From Chrysochromulina parva (taxonomy: Eukaryota; Haptophyta; Prymnesiales; Chrysochromulinaceae): DNA of 33,255 bases. The position numbers and the translations under genes were made by a program. This document shows, piece by piece, positions 17,233 through 25,292 of the stretch. Every line of letters starts with the position of its first letter. Position 1 is the first letter of the stretch. A model generated the notes under the pieces. It was not told where the DNA came from and did not search any database. It was given only the letters and a program-made list of their open reading frames with translations. The stretch covers positions 1 to 33,255 of the forward strand of contig PJAB01000228.1 of the NCBI GenBank assembly GCA_002887195.1. The letters run 5' to 3'.

Positions 17233-18765
17233 TTAGGGTTGGGGAGATGGCAAGGGCTTGATGTACGAGACAGAGAGCTCGTGACACGTGCTGACAAAGC
17301 AAACGGTGCCCGGGCTCAGGCTGCGAGCTTCTAGCTCGGCTCCGGCGCAATCGGCGCTGGCGGCACTGGTAATGCCGCTCTCGACGCTGACGCTTTCAGC
17401 GCTGACCGACACCGGTGACGCTTTCGGCAAGCTCGCTGAGGGAACTGCGGCGAGCGCCGGCGTTGCCGACTTGGTGGGCGAGCTGAACCGACGGCCCATG
17501 AGCCGCGCCATGAGCTGGCTCACTCGCGACGAGCGCGGCTCGGAAGCTAGCTTGCATCGGCGGGTTTCGGCGAGTTTCGTCGAGTTTCGTCGAATGTCGG
17601 ACTCCGAGGCTGCGACGGCGGTGGCGTGGCGCCGAGCGGTGCGCTTGCTCGGCTTTTGACCGGCCATCCAAATCACGAGCCTGTGCTGCGCCTCAAGCTC
17701 TGCCGGGGAGAGCTCTTTGGCCCCACCTGCCAAATTTGGATAGTTCTGGTTTGAGGCGCCCGAGCCGGGAGAGTCCATGGGCAGCGGCGCGCGCGAGCCA
17801 GGCCTGTAGGGTAGTATATTACCGGGGCCCGGCCGCTTTTTCTTGCGTCGCTTCTTGGGCTTCAGCGCCTCGCTCGCCGTCGCCGCCGCCGCTGCCGCTG
17901 CTTCGACCGCGTCGCGGATGCCCACATAGCTGGAGTTACGACGGATGGTGACCGCGAGGCTGCCCGACTCGGCGGTGGCGGCGTCGGCAGGCACGGAGAC
18001 GGGGCTCGGCAGCATCGCCCTCCGGCGTGCGGGTGGCTCGAGCTGCACGCAGAGCATGTAAGCCTTATGTGCGTTCGCGTGCGCCAGGCGGATCCCTGCG
18101 TCTGCCGGCGGCTGCAGCGCGTACATGACGATGCGGATCGCCGTGTCGCGACCGATGACCGAGCCAATGTCGACGGTGCCCACGGGCGTTCCCTTCACCT
18201 TCCACGCGAAAGGGTCGATGCACGTCGAGAAGGTGCAAATCGTGTACGTGCAGTCAAGCCGAATCCCGATCGGCCTGCCGCCCTTTGGGTGTGTTCTGCC
18301 GCCGGTGATGTCGGTGCCCAGCGTGGGGGGCGCCTCGCCGTCGGGCGTCTCCACGACGATGTCGCAGCCCTTAAAGTACGGCGAGACGAGGTGCGGCATC
18401 TCGTTGTCGATGCCGCCCTTGGCCGAGCCGAAGGAGACACAAATGTCTGGCTCGTAGGAGCGCACAAAGTTGAAGAGAGTGTTACAGACGCCGCGCATCA
18501 GCATGCTCAACCGGAGCACCTCGGAGAGCTCCAGACCGATGAAGAAGCGCTCGGGCGTCCGCTTGAAGCGGCCCTGCAGCTGAATCTCAAAGTAGCGCCT
18601 GCAGAAGGTATCCTGCGTGCTCACATGCACAGCGGGGTCGCGGACGAAGAGAAAGCATGTCCCTTCGAAGTAATCGTTGGATATGTGCGTCGGTCTGCCC
18701 GCCCGCACGATGACGGGCTCCACCGCGGAGGTGTCCGACGTCTCAAAGCGGGCTAAATTCTCCAT
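17233..18765 (-). CDS. DUF1769-family protein
   Basis: A 510-residue protein; the first in-frame ATG is at 18765, since the longer frame to 18855 lacks one. Residues ~25-260 fit DUF1769, an uncharacterised family known from fungi and protists: DYFEGTCFLFVRD, FEIQLQGRFKR, RFFIGLELSEVLRLSM, EPDICVSFGS, MPHLVSPYFKGCDIVVETPDGEAPPTLG, TYTICTFSTCIDPFAWKVKG, and DTAIRIVMYALQPP. No catalytic residues are known for the family. The C-terminal half is disordered and basic, with KPKKRRKKKRPG (a possible nuclear signal) and Ser/Glu-rich imperfect repeats (SVSAESVSVESG). It converges on the sulfotransferase gene. The domain call is from remembered family pattern. Confidence 0.8.
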   Translation of the reverse strand: MENLARFETSDTSAVEPVIVRAGRPTHISNDYFEGTCFLFVRDPAVHVSTQDTFCRRYFEIQLQGRFKRTPERFFIGLELSEVLRLSMLMRGVCNTLFNFVRSYEPDICVSFGSAKGGIDNEMPHLVSPYFKGCDIVVETPDGEAPPTLGTDITGGRTHPKGGRPIGIRLDCTYTICTFSTCIDPFAWKVKGTPVGTVDIGSVIGRDTAIRIVMYALQPPADAGIRLAHANAHKAYMLCVQLEPPARRRAMLPSPVSVPADAATAESGSLAVTIRRNSSYVGIRDAVEAAAAAAATASEALKPKKRRKKKRPGPGNILPYRPGSRAPLPMDSPGSGASNQNYPNLAGGAKELSPAELEAQHRLVIWMAGQKPSKRTARRHATAVAASESDIRRNSTKLAETRRCKLASEPRSSRVSQLMARLMGRRFSSPTKSATPALAAVPSASLPKASPVSVSAESVSVESGITSAASADCAGAELEARSLSPGTVCFVSTCHELSVSYIKPLPSPQP

Positions 18766-19148
18766 CCGCTCTTCACATCCAGAACTGGGCACCAGGCCGT
18801 CGCTCTTGGTCGGGTCCGTCGATCGGTCCGTCCAATTTAACAGTTTGCAGACCAAAATAGGACCACACTAGGAAATTTTTACATTAAATATGTAATTGTG
18901 AACACCAAAGTTTTCGCCATGAAGGTATGAGAACCCCGAGCTCGCGCCATGCCTTTGTCCGTCTCGGAAGACACAAGCACCAATCTTTCAGCACAGACAA
19001 AAATATGCAACAAAAATACATCAAGTAGTTTCGCAGCGGCGTGCTCCATGCAGGTGTGATCATGATTAATAGATAAGTTCCCGGACCAACCTGACACTAG
19101 CGTGGAGCCCGTGGAAAATACGCAGACCTCTGATGAGGGTGTGGGAGG
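18766..19148. other. Gap between two - strand genes
   Basis: This holds the upstream region of the DUF1769 gene and the 3' flank of the FN3 gene. It is AT-rich around 18870-18900. No ORF, repeat or RNA gene is supported. The GGTGTGAACG element found upstream of other genes is absent here. Confidence 0.4.
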
Positions 19149-19844
19149 TCAAGACTCGGCGCGCCGCCGCACCACCGCGCCGAAGACGACGGCGAACGTC
19201 GCGCCTGCGGCCGCGCCCGCCAAGATGTACGCCGTGTAGTCCGCGGAGCACGTGGTGCGGCGCGCCTCCGGGTCGGCGTCATGGTGCTCCGCGAGCGGCC
19301 CGCACAGTGCGATCGCCTCTCGCTGGTCGATGAGCCCGCCTTCAATCCAATGTGCGTCCATGCTCGCCTCGCACTGGATGGCTGAGAGCAGCCGGAATGT
19401 GGCTGCCGCGCTCCACGCGCGCCCTTGCTGGTTGACGGCTGCAACCCTCACGCCGTACTCCGAGCCCGGGTACAGATCAGAGAGCACGACGCTCTCGCTG
19501 CCCACGCCCACCCAATCAGGGTGCCAGTGCACCTCGACCGAGTCCTTCACCTGCCATTTGACGACGTAGTGCGTCGCCAGCCCGCCCTCGTCCGGCATCG
19601 CATGCGCCCAGCTCAACCTCGCCGATTCGTGAGTCACTGCGATGCTCAGATTGCACGGCGCGCCCGGCGCGGCAAGCAGCCATCCAGCCGATGTCCTCGG
19701 CGCTGCCGTCGGCGGCGGTGATGCCCTCGGCGGCGATGCCCTTGAGGTGGAGCAGCCAGGAATCAGCAGCATCAGTGTCAGGCGATCCATTCCAGCCAAG
19801 AGCGGCCGCGAGCGTTCTCGCCATCCACGCCTCGCTGTTCTCAT
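19149..19844 (-). CDS. Fibronectin type III single-pass membrane protein
   Basis: A 231-residue protein. Met19 begins MDRLTLMLLIPGCSTS, a plausible signal peptide, so translation may start at 19790 rather than at 19844. A Pro/Ala linker leads to a fibronectin type III domain at ~60-155: APCNLSIAVTHESARLSWAHA, YVVKWQVKDS, VVLSDLYPGSEYGVRVAAVNQQGRAWS (the L-x-P-G-x-x-Y-x-V-R-V-x-A-x-N core). A short Cys-containing juxtamembrane part follows, then one membrane helix (AYILAGAAAGATFAVVFGAVV) and a basic stop-transfer RRRAES. This fits a small cell-surface type I protein used in binding. Another frame across 19516-19824 is also open, but it lacks the domain signature. Confidence 0.75.
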   Translation of the reverse strand: MRTARRGWRERSRPLLAGMDRLTLMLLIPGCSTSRASPPRASPPPTAAPRTSAGWLLAAPGAPCNLSIAVTHESARLSWAHAMPDEGGLATHYVVKWQVKDSVEVHWHPDWVGVGSESVVLSDLYPGSEYGVRVAAVNQQGRAWSAAATFRLLSAIQCEASMDAHWIEGGLIDQREAIALCGPLAEHHDADPEARRTTCSADYTAYILAGAAAGATFAVVFGAVVRRRAES

Positions 19845-20441
19845 CCTAGGCTCAATAATAAGCTAGCGCCGCCTGACTCAGTTCCACCTTGAAAAGCCGT
19901 GTGGTGTGAGCGTTCACACCGCGCGCAAGAGTGTCCAGCAGGTCCGCGAGCTTCACAGCGAGATCACACTATATCATACATTTAATTCCCGAGATCCCCC
20001 AATGTAACGAATCACACTCGCTTTGAGATCGCTTTGCGCCCTTGGCTTTGCGGACCAATTGTTGCGGACACTCTACCGTACATGTATCACTCTCTCACTG
20101 TGGCTCACACTCTACGGCGCTACGCGCACGGCCACCACCTCCTTCTTCACGCACCACCTGCTTGCTTGCTTATTTGTATATTGCTTGCTTGCTGCGTATC
20201 ATCTCGCTCGCCGAAGTGCATTGCCGCAGTGATCGGCGCGGCGCTCCAATTAGCCATCTGGGCGAAAGCCGAAAAATCGCAACTTGCTGGCCTGTAGGGC
20301 GCGCCCCCGTGGTGCTCTGTTTTAACTTCACACTCACACTAAAGCGACTTGACTTGACTTGACTTGACTTTAAAGCGACCGCCAAGTTCCGCCGTGGGCC
20401 GAGCATTTAGAATCGTCGGACGCGCCCGCGACGTGCCACAG
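19845..20441. other. Divergent upstream region of the FN3 and GlcG-like genes
   Basis: It contains the near-palindrome GGTGTGAGCGTTCACACC (19903-19920), TTGCTTGC-type repeats at about 20159-20194, and four copies of TTGAC at 20349-20368 flanked by AAAGCGAC (20341-20348 and 20372-20379). Frames that appear to start near 20034-20042 have no recognisable domain and are not called. Confidence 0.45.
19903..19920. promoter_or_regulatory. Palindromic upstream element GGTGTGAGCGTTCACACC
   Basis: The arms GGTGTGA and TCACACC pair perfectly around four bases. It lies 59-76 bases before the FN3 gene ATG at 19844, the same spacing as the related elements of CEP104 and the SGNH-like gene. It may be a dimeric factor site; this is inference. 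Confidence 0.45.
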
Positions 20442-20993
20442 ATGACACCGATGAGTCTCCCTGCATTAACGCCGACGACAAGCCGACGACGCACTGACGA
20501 GGCACCGGTTCGGTCTCCGAGCCTTGTGATTTCGGGCAAGCCTCTGCTAACACTCGAAGCGGCTGATGCGATGGCGAGTGGTGCGATTGCAGAGGCAAAG
20601 CGCAGAAAATTCAAGGACATCTCAGTCTTCGTCCTCGACGCCAGTGGCCGTATACTCGTAAGCAAGACGATGCTAAACTGCCCGCTTCTCATACCTCAAA
20701 TAGCGCACGGCAAAGCCGGTGCAACGATTGGCACTCATTCACCCAGCAGGGCGCTGAAGGACAAGTATGTCCCAGATCGGACGCCACAGCTCCTTGCCAT
20801 GACAACGCTCGCAGGGAACAGCAACCTGCCATTCTGCGCCGTGCCCGGCGGCGTGCTCTGCCGCGACCATTCCAACAACGTGCTAGGCGCCATTGGTGTG
20901 TCTGGTGCTTCTGCAGATGAGGATGAGCATTGCGCAATTGTAGGTGCTCAATCGGTTGGCTGTGTGACTGAGCCAGCAAGGAGTCCGTTGTGA
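20442..20993 (+). CDS. GlcG/HbpS-like heme-binding-domain protein
   Basis: A 183-residue protein; the first in-frame ATG is at 20442 (a second at 20451). After a ~35-residue basic N-terminal stretch that might be a transit peptide, the rest fits the single GlcG/HbpS domain (PF03928): LTLEAADAMASGAIAEAKRRKFKDISVFVLDASGRILVSKTM, then IAHGKAGATIGTHSPSRAL, an intermediate FCAVPGGVLCRDHSNNVLGAIGVSGASADEDEHCAIVGAQSV. The family is known from bacteria, where members bind or degrade heme or accompany glycolate genes, and it is scattered in algae. The GGVLCRD..NNVLGAIGVSGAS..DE core is clear. Bacterial origin by transfer is plausible but not shown by this window. No partner gene is adjacent. Confidence 0.82.
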   Translation: MTPMSLPALTPTTSRRRTDEAPVRSPSLVISGKPLLTLEAADAMASGAIAEAKRRKFKDISVFVLDASGRILVSKTMLNCPLLIPQIAHGKAGATIGTHSPSRALKDKYVPDRTPQLLAMTTLAGNSNLPFCAVPGGVLCRDHSNNVLGAIGVSGASADEDEHCAIVGAQSVGCVTEPARSPL

Positions 20994-21943
20994 GGTACGA
21001 CCGTCGACGTCACAAGGTGAAACTGAAGTGGACGCGTGCGTGCTGCCTGTGGAAAGCGCAAATCCGATCCTCGCGGGGACAATCTTGTGCGTGCAGCTGT
21101 AATGCTTTTAACTTCTAAACAAGAACAACGATCACGACGCGAGATTCGCGAGACGGCATGCACTCCGAAAGAAGAAAAAGAAGAAAATCTCAATGTCTCG
21201 CCATCTCGAGAAGAACGCCTCAATCTCGCCGGACCAGAACCGCGCCCAGATGAACAAAGACTCACGTCGTAATCGACATTTCGCGAGCTCGCGCCTCGCC
21301 TCGCTTTTCGGGCCCGCATCGAAGAGAGCTGACCTTTTTGCTACAACCTACATTCCTCCTCAGCTTTCCAGGGGATCCACTCTACTTCTATCACTTCACA
21401 GACAGAGCCCAAACCATAGAAGCGCTCCATCAATTTGGGAAGCTAAGCGTGCTTCTCCGACCTCAGCCGCCTCGCCACCGTTGGCCACGAAACCAAACAA
21501 GAATCCGCAATTCGCTGCTCTCCCGTTCAACCGGCATGGGGCTTGCGTAACCTATCGTGCATGCCGAGAGACCGGGGGGATTCGGACTCGCACGTGTGAG
21601 TCAGGGGGATACCGACTCCGTCACCAGTAGAGCAGTATTTCCATCACAGTGACTCGACATTCCATGACGTTTTCGCGCGTGCACAACACAGTGGCTCTGG
21701 CAGCACGGCGCACGGGATCAATCTCAACTCACTGCGCGTCGACGCTCTGACGTGCAGAGTGAGGCACTTTGGGTTGCGTTGGTCTGTCACTTATTTGGGT
21801 TGGTACCTCCAACCCGACCTTCCTAAGTCGTTAGTCGGTATAAGTATACTGTGCCGACTCATCTACTGATGTCACACCGCGCCCAAGCATGATCCATGAA
21901 CACAGAAGAGAAAGACCCGATTATTAAACAAACCTTTCAGTGC
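20994..21943. other. 950-bp gap between GlcG-like gene and PIF1 3' end
   Basis: No gene can be supported. Open frames (for example 21193-21630) have no domain. The minus strand at about 21577-21632 carries A-box-like TGACGGAGTCGG and B-box-like AGTCCGAATCC, but these are too close together for a normal tRNA and no anticodon arm forms. The PIF1 3' UTR should lie at the right end. Confidence 0.4.
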
Positions 21944-24900
21944 TCAGATCGTGGTGGCCGCGGGAGCTGGCTGCTGCGCAGCAGGGCAGGCCCAGGCGGC
22001 GGTGTCCTGGATGAAATATGGATGGTCGGCAGGATGGTCGTACTGTGCAAAGTGCTCCGGGTTCTTTCGGTAGCACTTGGTCCCGAAATTACAAACTTGC
22101 TTGCCTGGGGCACGCTCGTAGAGCGGCGCGGGTGGTGCATGAGCATAAGGGAGCGGCTGCGTGGGCAGCGGCTGCAATGGCAACGGCTGCGGCACTGGCG
22201 CACAGGTCGCCGTCGTCGGCTGCCCACTCCAGCCATTGACAGTCGATGGCTGCCGGGGCTGTAGAAAAGGCATTGACAGTGTCGTCGCATATGGCACTGG
22301 CGACGCTGGTGGCCCCGGCTGCGACCACGACTGCGACCACGGCTGCGACCACGCCATTCCCGGCGGCGGCGGGGGCGGGGCCTGCGGCTGCGGCAGCAGC
22401 CACTGAAAGACGGGAAGCGGCGGCTGCGTCGGCTGTGTCCGCTGCGTCGGCTGCAGCGGCTGCGGCGGCTGGGTCGGCTGGGCCAGGTTCTTGCGCTTCG
22501 CAAGTGCGGCCGCCTTGTTCGCCTCCAGCCGCTCCCTCTGGGCCTGGCTGAGCGCACTGCCTCTCTGACTTCCGCCCGGACTACTACTGGCGCCTGATGT
22601 GGCGGTGCAGTTCGCTCTGGCCGCGGCCTGTGTGTCTCCAATGCTGGCGTAGAAGCGCGCGACGCGCGCATTCGCCGTCACCTTCTTTGGGTCGAAGGAG
22701 AGTAGTCGCGTCGACTGGAGTGAGACGACACGCGAGAGGGCCACGTAGGCCATCCCATCATCGAAGCAATGCGCAAGGTCGACCTCGGCTGCGGGGAGCG
22801 TCATGCCCTGGCTCTTGTGGATCGAGATGGCCCACGCGAGCTTGAGAGGTACCTGGTCGCGCCGCGCCACCTTCTTGCCCGACTGCTCCAGCTCCCAGGA
22901 GGCAGGCGTGACGAGCATACGTAGCTTTTGAGGCCGTGCGAGCGACCCCACCTCGAACTCGACGACAGGGTACATGGGCAGTTGAGCCATCGAGGCCACC
23001 TCGGATGCGGCGGCGGCGGCGGTGGCGTCGGCGAGGGTGGCATCAGACGCGCCGGCGCCGTTTGCGGCCGTGCACGCGGCGCGGGCGGCGGCGGCGGTGA
23101 TCGCGGCGTCGATCTCGGCGGAGCTGGGATCGCACGACGACGAAGGGGTGGAGGAGCACTCCGCCGCCTCTGGTTCGCCGAACTGCGACGAGAAATCGAA
23201 TTGGCGAAGGGCGGCCGCGACCGAGGCGGCGGAGGAGGCGGCCAGCCCGCTGCTGCTCGTCTCAGTCTGGTTGCTGGTGGGGGGCGCGGGCATGCTCGGA
23301 TAGCATGCATCGTCCGACATGGACGACGAGCAGCTGTCGGCCTCCGTCGGTACACCCGCCGACAGCGGCAGCGAGGCCAGCGCCGCCTCTGCTGCCTCTG
23401 CTGCCTCTGCTGGTTCCGCTGCTGCTGCCCCCGCCGCCCCCGCCGCGCCAGCCGCCTCGGACGCCGCCGCCACCCCACTCCTCTTCTCCCTCTGCGCCGC
23501 GGCCACGGCCGAGACGGCCGCAAAGACAGACGCAGTCATCGGGAGATTGCGCTCCAGCGACGAGATCGCACCCGAGATCGCACCCGCGGCCGGCGCCGGC
23601 ACGGCTTGACGGAGTGCTTCCCTGAGCGCCTCGAGGCGGCGGTGCGTCTCGAGATCACGCTGCATCGCAGCAGCAGCGCTCGGGTCCGGCTCGAAGCCCA
23701 CCACGACGCCGCGCGAGCCGTTGACGAGCTTGGCACCAGTGTCGAGATTCTTGAGGAGCATCACCTGCGCGCCGGGCTTGAGGACGAGCGCCTGCGGCAC
23801 AAGTAAGTCCTTGAGGAGCCAGGGCATCGAGCCCGTGTCGATTGCTCTCCACACGCGGGGCTTTCCCTCGAGCGCATGCAGACGCGTCGAGTTCTCCTCC
23901 TCGGCTCGCTCGTTGTGGGGGTAGAGCTTGGTGGGTACGACGGCGAGCGCGGGCGGGTTGGCGACGGCATGCTGGAGCCGTGCGACCGAGAAGGGCGAGA
24001 GCTCGGCCTGTCGCATCTCATTGAGGAGATCGACGAACGACTGGTCGGTCTGTCTGAAGACGGTACGCAGCAGCACGACGTTCTTGGCAGCGAGCGGCCA
24101 CGCATTCGCTTCGAAAAGGAAGGAGAGCTTGTCGCGCAAAAGCCCGACAGGCGGCAGCTGGAAGAAGTCGCCGCACAGCACGAGTTGAACGCCGCCGAAG
24201 CAGCGCGTCTTGTCGAGCAGCCGGCGGCCGATGGCGTCGAGCTTGTCAAAAAGTGAGCCGTCGAGCATCGACACCTCGTCGATGACGAGGCATAGGCACT
24301 GGTGCCATCGCGTGGCCGCATGCTTCGACATCTTGCGAAACAGCTCGTCCGCCGTGCCCTTGCCCACGCCGATGCCGCTCCATGAATGGAGTGTCGTGCC
24401 GCCGATGTGCGTCGCCGCAATGCCCGTGGTGGCGGTGATCGCGACGGCGTCGTCGCCATGATGCTGCCGGAGGGCTTCGATGATCTGGTTGAGCGTGAAG
24501 CTCTTGCCGGTGCCAGCGCCGCCCGTGAGGAAGATATTCTCGCCCGCCATCGCCAGGCTGACGGCGCGCTGCTGCTCGGAGTTGAGCTGCGACTTGACGG
24601 AGGCGGCGGCGGCGGCGCCTCCGCGATGGAGCTGCGGCTTCGCGGCGGCGGCAGCGGCGCCTCCGGGGTCGGGCGGCGCCTGGCGAATGTCGTCCATCAG
24701 GCGTTCGAGCTCCTCGAGCTTCGGCTCCGGCTTCACCGTACGGCGCTGCTTTGCTGCCGGCGGTGGCGCTGGAGGCAGCGGGCTGTTTCCTAGTGCGTCG
24801 AGGTCGATAGCGTTCGCAAATCCTTCCGCATTGCGCTCCTCTGCCGTCCGCACGCCGACAAATGCGATCTCGTCCTCGTCAGGTGAAATCGGAGGCGTGA

Positions 24901-25120
24901 CCTTTGGCCCAGGAGGCATGGGGCTGTCCTCAAGAGGGACTGCCGCCTCGCGCAATACCGCATCGCGCTCGGCCCATGTCACCTCACCGACGCACTCGAG
25001 CTCCTCGTCATCGTCGGCGCCGGCACATACGCTGGCATCATCGGCCGTGCGCTGGCGCTTGGCATCGCGCAGCGGCGCGGAACCTGGGGCATCGCTCGGC
25101 TGAAGTGTAGAAAGCAGCAT
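21944..25120 (-). CDS. PIF1: PIF1-family DNA helicase with C-terminal PBZ zinc finger
   Basis: A 1058-residue, single-exon protein. The helicase core has all motifs: Walker A LTGGAGTGKS (199-207), ATTGIAATHIGGTTLHSWSGIG (230-251), Walker B LVIDEVSML (278-286), CGDFFQLPPV (316-325), LRTVFRQ (351-357), AWAISIHKSQGMT (762-774) and AYVALSRV (791-798). PIF1 enzymes are 5'-3' helicases for telomeres, replication forks and G-quadruplexes. Two things are odd. First, about 240 residues rich in Ala, Ser and Glu (~477-715) split the core between GSRGVVVGFEP and the next conserved strand. Second, the C-terminus, after a Pro/Gln-rich linker, carries CNFGTKCYRKNPEHFAQYDH (C1010, C1016, H1023, H1029), the PBZ pattern known to bind poly(ADP-ribose). 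This suggests recruitment to damaged DNA, which is inference. The N-terminus is acidic with a KRQR patch. The ATG is 172 bp from the divergent kinase ATG. Confidence 0.93.
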   Translation of the reverse strand: MLLSTLQPSDAPGSAPLRDAKRQRTADDASVCAGADDDEELECVGEVTWAERDAVLREAAVPLEDSPMPPGPKVTPPISPDEDEIAFVGVRTAEERNAEGFANAIDLDALGNSPLPPAPPPAAKQRRTVKPEPKLEELERLMDDIRQAPPDPGGAAAAAAKPQLHRGGAAAAASVKSQLNSEQQRAVSLAMAGENIFLTGGAGTGKSFTLNQIIEALRQHHGDDAVAITATTGIAATHIGGTTLHSWSGIGVGKGTADELFRKMSKHAATRWHQCLCLVIDEVSMLDGSLFDKLDAIGRRLLDKTRCFGGVQLVLCGDFFQLPPVGLLRDKLSFLFEANAWPLAAKNVVLLRTVFRQTDQSFVDLLNEMRQAELSPFSVARLQHAVANPPALAVVPTKLYPHNERAEEENSTRLHALEGKPRVWRAIDTGSMPWLLKDLLVPQALVLKPGAQVMLLKNLDTGAKLVNGSRGVVVGFEPDPSAAAAMQRDLETHRRLEALREALRQAVPAPAAGAISGAISSLERNLPMTASVFAAVSAVAAAQREKRSGVAAASEAAGAAGAAGAAAAEPAEAAEAAEAALASLPLSAGVPTEADSCSSSMSDDACYPSMPAPPTSNQTETSSSGLAASSAASVAAALRQFDFSSQFGEPEAAECSSTPSSSCDPSSAEIDAAITAAAARAACTAANGAGASDATLADATAAAAASEVASMAQLPMYPVVEFEVGSLARPQKLRMLVTPASWELEQSGKKVARRDQVPLKLAWAISIHKSQGMTLPAAEVDLAHCFDDGMAYVALSRVVSLQSTRLLSFDPKKVTANARVARFYASIGDTQAAARANCTATSGASSSPGGSQRGSALSQAQRERLEANKAAALAKRKNLAQPTQPPQPLQPTQRTQPTQPPLPVFQWLLPQPQAPPPPPPGMAWSQPWSQSWSQPGPPASPVPYATTLSMPFLQPRQPSTVNGWSGQPTTATCAPVPQPLPLQPLPTQPLPYAHAPPAPLYERAPGKQVCNFGTKCYRKNPEHFAQYDHPADHPYFIQDTAAWACPAAQQPAPAATTI

Positions 25121-25292
25121 TTCGGTGTCGGTGAAAGCCGCGCGAAAAAACCCCGATTTTCACGGTTCGTAGCTGGCGTTCCGTGCCCTCAGTTCCACGA
25201 AGGGAAGGCGAAGTCCGGGTATTTGATCTGCGTGAGGGAGTCGTGTTTTCACAGTGTTTTCACAGGTCGGCCGACACATTGCACACGCTGGG
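25121..25292. promoter_or_regulatory. 172-bp divergent promoter region of PIF1 and the giant kinase
   Basis: The two ATGs face away from each other. An 11-bp tandem repeat, GTGTTTTCACA, occurs twice in 25243-25264. Each copy ends like a splice acceptor (TTTTCACAG), so a 5' UTR intron of the kinase could end here. No TATA box is evident. Confidence 0.4.

Noticed and set aside
19516..19824. Alternative minus-strand frame in the FN3 gene
   Set aside because: It lacks the fibronectin signature and the membrane helix, although its composition is not obviously random.
20034..20362. Small plus-strand ORFs upstream of the GlcG-like gene
   Set aside because: Three overlapping frames, no domain, and repeats within; more likely promoter or 5' UTR sequence.
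21193..21630. 145-residue plus-strand ORF
   Set aside because: Its last residues (GGIRTRTCESGGYRLRH) are the kind of peptide produced by translating tRNA-like DNA, and the rest matches nothing known.
21937..22671. Arg/Ser-rich minus-strand ORF overlapping PIF1
   Set aside because: Frame-shifted shadow of the Pro/Gln-rich PIF1 tail.
25254..25292. Earlier kinase start at a GTG
   Set aside because: A nuclear gene is expected to use ATG; the first in-frame one is at 25293. The same reasoning moved the starts of the genes now placed at 1289, 7180, 18765 and 20442.
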